Shown in pieces: positions 54,681 through 64,000 of a stretch of DNA of 64,000 nt (positions within the stretch are counted from its first letter, which is position 1; every line of letters begins with the position of its first letter). The stretch spans positions 1,727,501 to 1,791,500 of the forward strand of contig JAZGTH010000032.1 in assembly GCA_036877525.1 (NCBI GenBank), written 5' to 3'. Source of the DNA: Chromobotia macracanthus (Eukaryota > Chordata > Actinopteri > Cypriniformes > Botiidae). Both the position numbers and the translations under genes were made by a program. Below the pieces are notes generated by a model. It was not told the origin of the DNA, ran no database searches, and worked only from the letters and a program-made list of their open reading frames with translations.

Positions 54681-55289
54681 CCTGGGTCTCAGAATAATGG
54701 GAGAGTTGGCAGGCTCGAACTTTAGTGCTGTCAGGAGCACTGTCTTAAGAGACAGACTCTTTGCCTCAACTAACTCAAGTAGCTCTAAAGGAGCTCCCTG
54801 TAGCCCAGAAAGGACAATGGAAAGGTTCCAAGAGGGGAAGAGGGGTGGCCTCAGGGATTGAGTCTCCACATGCCCTTTAGGAACCTGATGACCAGCTCGT
54901 GCTTTCCTATATGCTTACCCTCTTAAATAGCGGCCACGTTCACCTTCAGGGTGGAAGAACACAACCTCCGTTCCAACCCTTCCTGCAGAATGGAAAGCAG
55001 AGAGCTGATCAGGCAAGTGTGGTGGTCTTCTCCATGGGAAGAATACCAGTTCCCGAAAAGGCGCCACTTCAAAGCATAAGCCCGCCTGGGAGACGGGGCC
55101 CTAGCCTGAGTGATAGTGTCCACCACGCCCAGGGGTAGATCACTCAGGTTCGAAAACCAGGTCCAGGTGGGCCAGTCTGGCGGACTCACTGGGGGATTGC
55201 AGACCCCTGAGGCTAGCTGTGTGATAACGCGTCCGTGCCAAGGGGGTCTGACTCCAAATCAGCTGGATGGCCTGGGGATGGAGTCTTCA

Positions 55290-56120
55290 CTCTCCTGGGC
55301 TTAAAAGCTGCTGTGAAAGCATGTCGGCTGCATGCTTGAGCTCGCCCAGAATGTAGGAGGTGTGAAACGACCCAAGTTGCTGCTGACTCCAGAGGAGGTG
55401 ATGGTGGGCGAGTTGAGACATGCGACGTGAGCATAAACCACCTCGGTAGTTGATGTTCACCACAGTCACTGTGCCCTCCCTGCAGACTAGCACATGTCTG
55501 CCCTGCAGCAATGGATGAAACTGACAGTTCCAAAAGTAACTCGAGATAACTGATGTGCCACAGGCGTTGAGGTCCTGTTTAGAAGCCCAAAGCTCCCTGC
55601 CGGTTGCACACAGCACCCCAGCCTGTCTTTGAGGCATCCATTGTCACAACAACATGCCTGGACACATATTCTAAGGGCACCTGAGCCCTTATTAAAGTCA
55701 GACCAAGGGCTGAAGGTTGTGTGACAATCACATGGCGCCATGCCCATCTTGGGAATTGGTTGTGCAGCCAGTGCTGCAGCAGTCTTATATGCATCAGGCC
55801 AAGCGGGGTGACCATGGCTGTGGATGCCATATGCCCCAGGAACCTCTGAACAAGTTTTAGTGGGGCCGCTGCCTTGGCTCTGAACAGGTTCAGGCATTGC
55901 AGCCTTGACTGTTCACGCTTGTGAGAGAGGCGCACCACCATAGTGACCAAGTCCAACTCCATACCAGGAAAAGAGATGCCCTGTGTTGGGAAGAGCTTGC
56001 TTTTTCCCCAGTTGACCCGAAACCCCAGAACCCCAGATGGCTGAGGTGCCCGAGCACCAGGTCTTTGTGTTCGCACAACTGATCTTGAGTGTGAGAGAGA
56101 CTTCCGCCCAGGTTCAGAGG
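55290..56120 (-). pseudogene. DIRS reverse transcriptase/RNase H remnant
   Basis: LGFRVNWGKSKLFPTQGISF, KLVQRFLGHMASTAMVTPLG and VVTMDASKTGWGAVCNRQG (RNase H opening with its Asp) are followed by TVTVVNINYRGGLCSRRMSQ and GELKHAADMLSQQLLSPGE. The last parts are in other frames. The YxDD box upstream of this piece is missing. Confidence 0.75.
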
Positions 56121-56279
56121 CATCCTCTCTTCCTCATTAGTAGGCAGCGATGCCTTGATCCTGGGTGGGCCAATTTTTTTCTCTCCCTCTCCCTCTGTTC
56201 TTCTAATATCATTTCTTTCAGCTTTTTCAAGCCAACATAAAGTTTGTTCACAAACGTTTACCTTATCTAGTTATTATTC

Positions 56280-58875
56280 TGCCCTAAAACTGATTGTGCA
56301 GACCAAACCATAAATCCTAGAGACTTGAAACTTGGTCAGATGGGTAGGTCTCAATTTGGGGAGAGTGACCCAGAATATGACCCAGATTGGCCAATGAGAG
56401 TGCTACAATTATTATTTAAAGAATATTTTAAATATGTCAATAATTATCAGAGAGTTTTGAAAAGTTTGAATTTAAAACACTATAACAGGGTCATTTATTT
56501 GACCCTGTTATCATATTTAATGGGTGTGGCAAAGTGTACCAATAAGACTATATTTCCTAAACAAAATATCAGAAGACCATGAAACTGAGCTCATGCATCT
56601 TTTCCAAAGAAGATTCCAAAGAAATATGCAAAATCAATTATGCAATATGTTGAAAATATGAGAAAATATTTTTTCGCTGATTTATGCACCAACTGGCTTG
56701 ATGCACTTTATGGTCCTAAAGCACCTGAACCCCAATAATTGCTCCTTGTAACTATATTTGTATGTTGTGTTTTACAAGAATAAAATGATAGCATTAAACC
56801 ATACAATTCAGCAGTTCAGTCTTGCTCAGAATAATGTAGAGGCATGACTGATATAAAGTTCTAAATGGATTTATGATGTGTGTATGACAATGTATGATAT
56901 TGTTGCCATGGCAATGCGTCAAACTTTAAAACCACATTTAGGTGTTTTTGAGGTGCTTAACATGCTTGAAATATTAAACATATCATAGTGGTCAGCTGTT
57001 GGACATGGGCAAAAGCTTTGACATGGTGGGGGGGGGGGGGCTCTGTAGCACTCCCTTTTGACTAAAGTGTTGGGGTTAGTTTTGCCTACGGTCACCAAAC
57101 TTGGTACTTATTCTCATTAAGCCAGAAAATTACACTCATTAGCTTCGAACAACAGGAAATCGGCCATTTTGGATTGTATGTGGACTATTTATCAATTCCA
57201 AGCTTTGAATTTTTCTGTATTATTTGTCAATTCCAGGCTTTTGAAATTTCTCCTAGGGATTTATGGGATTGTCACCAAATTTGGCAAATATTATGCCAAA
57301 ACATTGAAGATGCTAAAAGGTATCGTGAATAGTGTTGCCATGGAGATAGAATACATTAATGGATAGAAACAGGAGGTGGCTCATATCTTCTGCGTGCATT
57401 GAGTAATTTCGTTGAAATTTGAGCTTTATGTTTTAGTCTTAGGGACTGATGAAATAAAGGTGGTTATTAGAAGGAAATATGTCACTTAAAACAGCATTTA
57501 AGAGTCCTTTTAAATTTATTTAAGTTGCTTCCTGCTTTATCAGAAAAAAGAAGAGATATTGAAATGCTAAACTGTGAACAGGCTGATAGTCCTTAATTAT
57601 TTTTGGAATTAAATGCATGTGACAACATTTTCCACTTTTTCTAAAAAGCACAAGTGGCACTATTGTGTTTGGCCAATCATCGCTGCCTGCAACTATATTT
57701 TTATTCTTTTTTTCAAGGTTTCCGGGGCCTTTGGGTGCCTTAGTATTCTCAAAAAGTCCTAAAGTTTTGCACAAACAGCAGAGTCGTCAGCCATTAGGGT
57801 AAGGCAAAGGCTGACATATGAGCATGGCAGGGGGCATACTAGCATCACATTAAACAAACTTTAAAATAGTCAGCTTACACTTAGCCAAGTCACTTCATAC
57901 TTGGTCAGAATATTGTTGAGACATGGCTGGTATAAATTTCTTAAAGGATTTGTAATATCTTAAATATTGTTTCCATAGTAAAGTGTCAAACCTTAAAACC
58001 AAATTCAGATGTATTTCAGGTGCTTAACATTCTTTAAATGGCGTAAGATTTGGTATACGCATCATTGTGATCAGCCATAGATATGGGTGTGGTGGGGGCT
58101 CTGTAGCACTCTTTTGACCAAAGTGACAGGTTAGTTTTGCCTATGGTTACCAAACTTGGTACATGTATATTTCTAATCAAGCCGGACAACTTCATTCATT
58201 CAATTCATTAGCTCTGCCCAACAGGAAATCTGCCATTTTGGATTGTATATGGATTATTTGTCAATTCTAGGCTCTAAATTTTTAAATACTCCTCCTAGGG
58301 GATTTATGGGACTATCACCAGATTTGGCAAATATTATGTCAAGACATTGAAAATGCTAAATTGTGAAGGGGTGTTTAAAGTTTTTTTAATTTGCCCAAGT
58401 CGCTTCATAGTTGGTCAGAAAAAAGAAGAGATATAGAAAATGCTAAATTATGAATGGATTCATGATATTTCAATTGGTGTGGCCATTCTGAGGCAATCAA
58501 TTTAAGGCAATAAATGGAACAGGAAGTATCTTATATCTTCCACATGCATTGAATGATTTACGTCAAATGTGGGAAATATGTTTGGTGTTTTATGTTGAAC
58601 ACAATGATGTGGCTATTGTGAAACATAGTTATAGTGTCACCAACTGGCAGCAGGAAGTATGTCACAACAGACTTACATAAAACAGACTTTAAAATAGTCC
58701 TCAGTTATTTATGGAGTTAAATGCATGTGACAACCATGCATTGTTCTATGAGAAGCACCAAGTGGTGATGGCGCCGTAGTGTTTGGGCCCTTCATCGTTG
58801 CTTGCAGCTATATTTTTTAGCTAGATTTAATTTTCAAACATTCATATTCAGATATGTCAGCATATGTTTGTGCCA
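56280..58875 (+). repeat. Diverged tandem array of about 1-kb non-coding units
   Basis: Two units are clear, about 1.05 kb apart: 'gtcaaac.ttaaaacca' (56928, 57987), 'ggctctgtagcactc' (57040, 58098), 'ttagttttgcctatggt.accaaacttggtac' (57078, 58132), 'caggaaatc.gccattttggattgtat' (57152, 58221) and 'gcaactatattttta'-type ends (57690, 58806). A partial third begins at 56325 with 'tgaaacttggtcagatgggtagg'. A 14-base G run is at about 57029. No coding sequence is conserved between units. Confidence 0.7.
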
Positions 58876-58879
58876 TTTT

Positions 58880-59560
58880 TGGGCTTGCAGCTATATTTAA
58901 GAGTCAAGCGCCAAAGAGGCGAAGGCCCCTATTGTTTCCATTAGTTTTCGTTTTCTTCCACTCTTGAAGTCTATGACAACCAATAGAATGGCACATAGGA
59001 AAGGTATAAAAGGTGACACACAGATATAGGACAGTCCAAAGTTACCATAGCAAATTTGGAGTCTCTCCCTTAAACCCTCTCGCACCACCAACAGTCACTC
59101 ATGTTTATGCCCATAACTTATTTGTAGGACTTGTTAGTCCTACCAATAAAATTCCTTTTGCCTCTGACTTCTTTACTCATACTGATACCAACCCTATTAT
59201 GTCATTTCCAGTCACCAAACCTTTTCTGCCATTTTGAATTTTCTGAAAAACTTTCCAATTTCCACAAAATTTTGTATGTGGCATCTAGAGACACCTATGG
59301 CAAAAAGTTATCAAAAGCTTTTTAATGCACCCAAACGTTCTGATATACCACTTTAAAGATTTTAACAGCAAGCATGCCAAAATTGATACTGTAAAGCTAT
59401 AAAGGGTGTAAAGCTTTTGTGTATAAACTGGATATGTCATCACAGACATGCCCTGAGGGAGCATGCACAGTTTTGTGACTGTGCCACCTACTGGTCCAGA
59501 GATATGAAAAATGGCTATTTTTGCTTTTGAAATCTTTGGAGGAAAATCATGAGTTTTTTT
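58880..59560 (+). repeat. Head of a related repeat family
   Basis: 'agagtcaagcgccaaagaggcgaaggcccctattgtttcc' opens another dispersed repeat adjoining the array, ending with phrases on 'gtgccacctactggtccagag'. It is non-coding. Confidence 0.5.
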
Positions 59561-59564
59561 TTTT

Positions 59565-60690
59565 TATTGAGCCTCGGCAGCGTGACCTACTCCGCTGGGC
59601 GTCCGCCCAGGCTCACCTAAGCGGACAGCCAGATAGGGGCAGGGCTTCTTCAGTGAGAAGCTCTTGCAATGTGTACACTCTGGTCCCTTGAGAACTGTGG
59701 CGCATAATCTTCAACCAGGCAAATATGACACAGTTTGTGCGTGTTCTTAGGTGTCACAAACCTCAGAGGCACAAATTTCCTGAAACCTTTTGCAGCAGTG
59801 CCCATTAGTGCTTTAACACAATAGCAGACAAAATGGCTTCTGAAGACAAAAGTTGGAGACATGCTCTACAGGTGCCCTAATATACTCGCAGGTGCACCTG
59901 ATGAGCATCAAGCACTGCCATGGGCCAATTATATTGCTGTGATTAGACATTTTCAGACACCGGTCACACCAAAGGCATTTCCAGTAGTGTCATACAAGAC
60001 GCAGTGTCAAGTTTTCTCGAAAGGGAACTGTATATGGATTAAATAACATATCAGCCTTTCAGTCTTTACTACAAACAATAACAATTACATTTTCAGTTTT
60101 AAACATAGAAATATGTTGACCCATAGTAAAGAAAAATCACAGATCTCTTCAATATCTCAGTTACTGCCCCAGACATCAGTGAAATTAAATGGAGATCAAT
60201 GGAACTTTTGCTTAAGTGAGCTCAGATTTGCCAATCTGCAATCAGAATCAAGATTACTAAAGATGTCACCATGAACTTCAGATTACTTTAATTATAATCT
60301 ACATTTATTTTTCAGCTCCATACTCTTTAATGTATTTAACAATAGTCTTATTTGTTTCTATTTTTATTTCTCTTAAGCAATTTTATAAGAAACATCTGAA
60401 ACAAAGTTGATACTTAAATAAAATTCAACTGAGATCTCCCGAGATGAAAAGGGTAAAGTGCTACAAGATCATAGCCATTACGAAGTGCTTTATGAAACAT
60501 TATGAAGATCTTAATTTTATATAAATATTTGTTCTTTCACACTGGTATGTATTTAAAGTACATGGATTTTCTACTAACCTACTTAAACAATTATCATAAA
60601 GTTTGAGTGGACAATATAGAAGCATGCATGAATAAACAAACATTGCATTAAAAAATGTTGAAATGTCTGAAGGAAGAATGATATGAAATG
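59565..60690. other. No gene seen
   Basis: A short GC-rich stretch (about 59570-59640) and otherwise AT-rich DNA upstream of the terminal exon at 60779. The 3' untranslated region of that gene should lie in 60000-60778. Confidence 0.45.
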
Positions 60691-60778
60691 ATTCTCAGTC
60701 GTTGTCAATGGTGATGAACATTTCGGACTGTAAATTGGCCACAATGGCATCACAGTCTCTAAGCTTTTCTGACTGATG

Positions 60779-60909
60779 TCATTGGACAGGTTTCTGTAAA
60801 TAGTTACCAATGTCATCATAATCACTTTCACAGGAGACAGCCTCATTATCAAAGCTGACGGGTGAGTAGAGGGGGGAGTCCTTTCCACGACTGTCCCCAT
60901 TCTCCAGTT
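60779..60909 (-). CDS. Tail gene, terminal exon
   Basis: Reads ELENGDSRGKDSPLYSPVSF, then DNEAVSCESDYDDIGNYLQK and PVQ before TGA. Acceptor TGATTGTCAG. Confidence 0.65.
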
Positions 60910-62931
60910 CTGACAATCACAAGCCAAAAAACCGTATGTCATATGTAACATAATGGTAACATACTTTATGGTAACAAGAAATGTTTACTATATGCATAAT
61001 ATAGACGCTCATCTTTTGTCGATTGTGAGCTTCTTTATTTTCCAGAGTGAGTGGGTACAATACACATGAACAAGACAGCCTGTAGAATTTAAATTAGCAT
61101 TTTAGGGACGTGATTTTATTCAACTGCGGTCAATTTGCAGAAAATATCAGTTATCATATATGGCTTCAATGGTTTTCACTGCAGTTAAAAAACGTATTTA
61201 TATATTTCCATTGGGTGTTTATTTAATAGATTTCTGACATTAAAGAAGCTCCTGTTCTGTTAAAGAAGAAGAAATGTTTGCTCTTTAATACCTGCTGCTT
61301 TTAGTCCTGTATTCTCATAACATTCAGTGGAGTCCAGAGAGCACAAGTCCTTTTCATTTGTGCCTATGGTCTCATAGCATTCTCCTGATGAGGTGGAGGA
61401 TGACTCAAATGAGTCCACTGTGAAGAGATTAGAATACTCACTGTGGAGCATAAACGACTTATATTAAATAAGTAAAATAATATATAATCACAGACCTCAG
61501 GTATGTATACACAGTACTGTGCAAAAGTCTTAGGCAAATTAGTATTTTCACACCCAAAAATGGTTTTAAGCAAGTTATTTATATCTTTTGTTGTAGTGTC
61601 AGTAGAAATTATAAGATTACATTTCCAAACATTTTTGCCATTGATTGTAATAATCCAGTGAGATTTTTGTATGCACAAGGAGACTGACAACAGCCAGTGC
61701 CAGAGAGATCTGATCTCACAATCAGACGGACTAAATCCAGAAGAACTGTGGCAGCGTTTTCAAGACGCTTGAAGAAACCTGCCTGTAAAGCTACAGTGCT
61801 ATGAAAGTTTTAGCCACTTGTTTAAAAATGCTGTAAAATGGGGATGCTTTCAAAAATAATGTCAAATAGATTTTATCAATTAACTTCTAATAACTAAATT
61901 AAATAAATATTTTGTGTGAACACCCTTTGGTTAAAACCTCTTTGTCCTTGGTAAACATGCACATAGCTTTGCAGGCAGATTTCTTCAAGTGCCTTGGAGA
62001 TGCTGCCACAGTTCTTCTGGATTTAGTCTGTCTCAGCACTGTTTCTTCCTGTGTATAGCACCTGCCGCTGCTTTGCATATACCAACATTAAATACTAGTG
62101 GCTGAAGTTTATTTTTAACTGGATCATGATTCTTAAATCCACATGGATTATTTTTACTGTCTTATGAAGGTAATGCAGATTTGCAAAGGGACTATTAAGA
62201 TCTCTGTAGGATGGAACTGTTTCTATGTTGACATGCAAAAGGGGACATTGATTTCTTAAAGGCACAAAGACAAAGAAATGGCCTGTTTAAATTTAAGTGA
62301 CAAAGAGACAGTGGAAAATGATAAAAACAAAGATTTTTAGAGAACATTTTAAATAGATTCAGAAACTGTATGACATGACTATTTAATTAACTATTTGGGT
62401 GTTAGTTAAAATTAACCAATTGCCTACAAGCCCTCAGGTGATGTCAGCTTATAAACTCATTTCAGAAGGTGGAGCAAATGAGTACATTTTATGAAAGCAT
62501 TATAGTCAACATGAAATGAATCTATGCTGGCACAAGAAATTATTTCAAAAGTTAAACAAAACTTTTAGGACTTACTCTCCTCAGACACATCGTTCAGGAT
62601 TGTGGCCTTCACAGTTGGAGTTTTGCCATCTGCACTATACCGCATTGAGTCTGTACAGGAAAGAAGCGAAAAGATTGCAAAATTTTGCTTAACCATGTCT
62701 CTTCTGTTTCCATCTAACTCACACACTCAGGATGCCAATATTTACCTCAAATGATTTACACTTTACACTATTATTCTTTGTATACTTATATAGGTTTTAC
62801 ATTTGACTTACTTCTGAAAGTGGATAGAGGAAAAGCAGCATCTGGACTAATGTCATTTTGCTCATAATCTGTATCATATGATTCACTTTCAACGCTATTC
62901 TGAGGCCAAATACACTGATGAATTATAGGAA
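60779..62931 (-). CDS. Last four exons of an unidentified tyrosine-rich receptor-like protein
   Basis: Four exons (62812-62931, 62576-62650, 61292-61417, 60779-60909) join in frame with phase 1 at each junction and end in TGA. They encode about 150 residues, acidic and serine-rich, with tyrosines in SESYDTDYEQND, GECYETIGTNE, STECYENTGLKA, DSPLYSPVSF and ESDYDDIGNYLQ. No transmembrane segment or extracellular domain is in the window. Phase-1 exons and repeated acidic tyrosine motifs are typical of cytoplasmic tails of vertebrate immune receptors. The final YDDIGNY resembles tails of scavenger-receptor-cysteine-rich proteins of the CD5/CD6/WC1 kind, but this is a weak likeness. An adaptor protein is another option. 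Confidence 0.6.
61292..61417 (-). CDS. Tail gene, exon c (twin CYE motifs)
   Basis: Reads MDSFESSSTSSGECYETIGT then NEKDLCSLDSTECYENTGLK. Acceptor CTCTTCACAG (chosen over CTCCACAG 22 bases upstream because only this one keeps the phase), donor GTATTA. Confidence 0.62.
61505..62050. mobile_element. Nested Tc1-type remnants inside the tail gene intron
   Basis: 'cagtactgtgcaaaagtcttaggc' (61514) and 'cagtgctatgaaagttttagcc' (61794) are two related Tc1-type termini. Between them is a transposase C-terminal fragment around LNPEELWQRFQDA. A reversed copy of that same fragment lies at about 61970-62035. Confidence 0.6.
62576..62650 (-). CDS. Tail gene, exon b
   Basis: Reads SMRYSADGKTPTVKATILND then VSEE. 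Acceptor CCTGTACAG, donor GTAAGT. Confidence 0.65.
62812..62931 (-). CDS. Tail gene, exon a
   Basis: Reads PIIHQCIWPQNSVESESYDT then DYEQNDISPDAAFPLSTFR. Acceptor TGTTTGCAG, donor GTAAGT. Confidence 0.65.
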
Positions 62932-63039
62932 CTGCAAACACAGAAAGAAGATTAATTATAAATACAGAAAACATTGATGAAGTGAGGCATTCTGATATGT
63001 AATATGCATTTTTAATGAAAATGGCACAGAACATTTAAT

Positions 63040-63900
63040 GACACTTAAATAAGATACCATTTGTTAGCATTACCAACCTTAGGTAAAATGAACTAACAAT
63101 TAACAATACTTATTTAACCCTAACCAAACCCTAACTCTAATACAGCATTTATTCATCTTGATACATGTAAATTTTTACATTTATTAATACATTACTAACA
63201 TATTTTACTTATACATTTCTAAAACATGCATAACCTGAACCTCATTGTGCATTACTAACATGTTATATTGTGTTTTTGGTCATTAAAACCCAAAAAAAGT
63301 AAATAAATAAAAAAAATGTAAACAATAATTGACTAATAAATGAAGTTACTAAACAAATTGTTCAAGAGGATATTAAAACAACTTCTTACTTCTTCCCAGT
63401 ATCAGTTTTCCCTCCACTACCCTCTTCCTGTTTTTGCCTATATAATTATCCATTAGTAGCCCAGGGGGGCATATCAGAACCTGAATATTCTTCCTGATCC
63501 CCTCTATAGCCGACTACAAGCTAAAACTGTTTACCATTTATGCAAAAGATTATACAGACACACAAACTTGTTAACTGACTATTAATGCATATTTAAAGGT
63601 GGTAATGTGGCAAAGCAGAGTTGGATTGCATTAAATAACAATAATTAAGCAATTAAACAATGTCTGTCATTCTATGATTGCCACACCTCAAGACATTTTT
63701 AGATTTTGTCCCTAAAACGCTTTCGTGTGTTGAACTTCTTTCTTATACCACTGATTTAGCATCTTACTGGAATCTTACAAAGCCAGTTACTAGTAGCTCT
63801 GTTACTAATTTGAAAGTGTCACTTTGTAACTTGGTGAACCATCAGATCTTGCTGTCCCCGTCCAACCCAAACATCACTGAACTACACTCAGCTCGAATAA
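63040..63900. other. No gene seen
   Basis: AT-rich sequence upstream of exon a of the tail gene. An open frame of 90 codons at 63678-63950 (plus strand) has no recognisable domain and looks accidental. Confidence 0.45.
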
Positions 63901-63904
63901 GGTC

Positions 63905-63965
63905 TTTGGTTATGACTGTAACCATGGTTCCCTGTGAAGGGAATAAATAAATTCAACGGCAAGAC
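63905..63965 (+). repeat. DIRS-terminus-like sequence
   Basis: 'ggttatgactgtaaccatggttccctgtgaaggga' resembles the DIRS end at 54150-54230. The window stops soon after. Confidence 0.4.
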
Positions 63966-64000
63966 TGAACATCACAGGCAGGGTTACATCAGTACCAGGG

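Larger units (their letters stand above)
54150..56125 (-). mobile_element. DIRS-like retrotransposon, 3' half
   Basis: Minus-strand order: reverse transcriptase/RNase H (about 56120 to 55290), then a tyrosine recombinase segment (about 54680 to 54260), then an end sequence with TACGTATGTAACCCTTGTTC (about 54207-54180) that also appears at 30078 and 63905 in weaker form. DIRS elements use a tyrosine recombinase instead of a DDE integrase. Frames are broken and ORF1 is absent here. Confidence 0.78.

Noticed and set aside
57025..57045. G-run as a quadruplex switch
   Set aside because: It is a single homopolymer of about 14 G in a diverged repeat with no partner runs, so only a low-complexity tract.
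63678..63950. 90-codon open frame on the plus strand
   Set aside because: No domain, no splice context, and it runs into a repeat-like end; it looks accidental.
1..64000. CRISPR arrays, operons, Shine-Dalgarno sites
   Set aside because: The window is vertebrate nuclear DNA; no regular short repeat-spacer pattern is present.

Overview
The window is nuclear DNA from a ray-finned fish, most likely a cyprinid-like teleost. The evidence is a vertebrate multi-exon gene set in AT-rich introns, surrounded by fish-type transposons: L2/CR1-clade LINEs with the recognisable 3' tail, tRNA-derived SINEs sharing that tail, Tc1, hAT, piggyBac and DIRS elements, solo LTRs, an old endogenous retrovirus, and MITEs starting or ending with the 'agttcac..aaaaatgaaaatt' type terminus. 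The species assignment is an inference from repeat content.

The main gene is top2b (DNA topoisomerase II beta) on the minus strand, from the ATG at 39934 to the stop at 10211. I could place 35 coding exons whose splice phases agree throughout. They give an open frame of 4821 bases including the stop, about 1606 residues, close to the human length. ATPase (GHKL), transducer, TOPRIM, winged-helix/catalytic tyrosine, coiled-coil and acidic C-terminal regions are all present and unbroken. The upstream region (about 40370-40440) holds three inverted CCAAT boxes next to a GC-rich element.

Left flank (1-10 kb): an L2 LINE fragment; a broken, intron-containing integrase-core gene (about 1000-3780) split by a solo LTR with a perfect 5-bp target duplication (2272-2721); a decayed endogenous retrovirus (about 4862-8100) with pol and a trace of env; one unidentified minus-strand candidate exon (8197-8311); and a hAT-type terminus. 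The introns of top2b carry a DIRS ORF1 remnant, LINE 3' ends, MITEs, a piggyBac copy split by an LTR piece plus a second piggyBac 3' copy on the other side of exons 6 and 7, a solo LTR and two SINEs.

Right flank (41-60 kb): almost wholly mobile DNA. It holds LINE fragments, a Tc1-type MITE, an expanded LTR with its target duplication, a palindrome cluster, a nearly complete but broken Tc1 element with both inverted repeats, two DIRS fragments (reverse transcriptase/RNase H and tyrosine recombinase), and a diverged tandem array of non-coding units of about 1 kb.

The far right (60779-62931, minus strand) has the last four exons of a second gene. All internal junctions are phase 1, and together they encode a tyrosine-rich acidic tail that looks like the cytoplasmic tail of a leukocyte-type receptor. 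Its 5' part lies beyond the window or was not recognised. Apart from top2b and this gene I see no other gene with good coding support.
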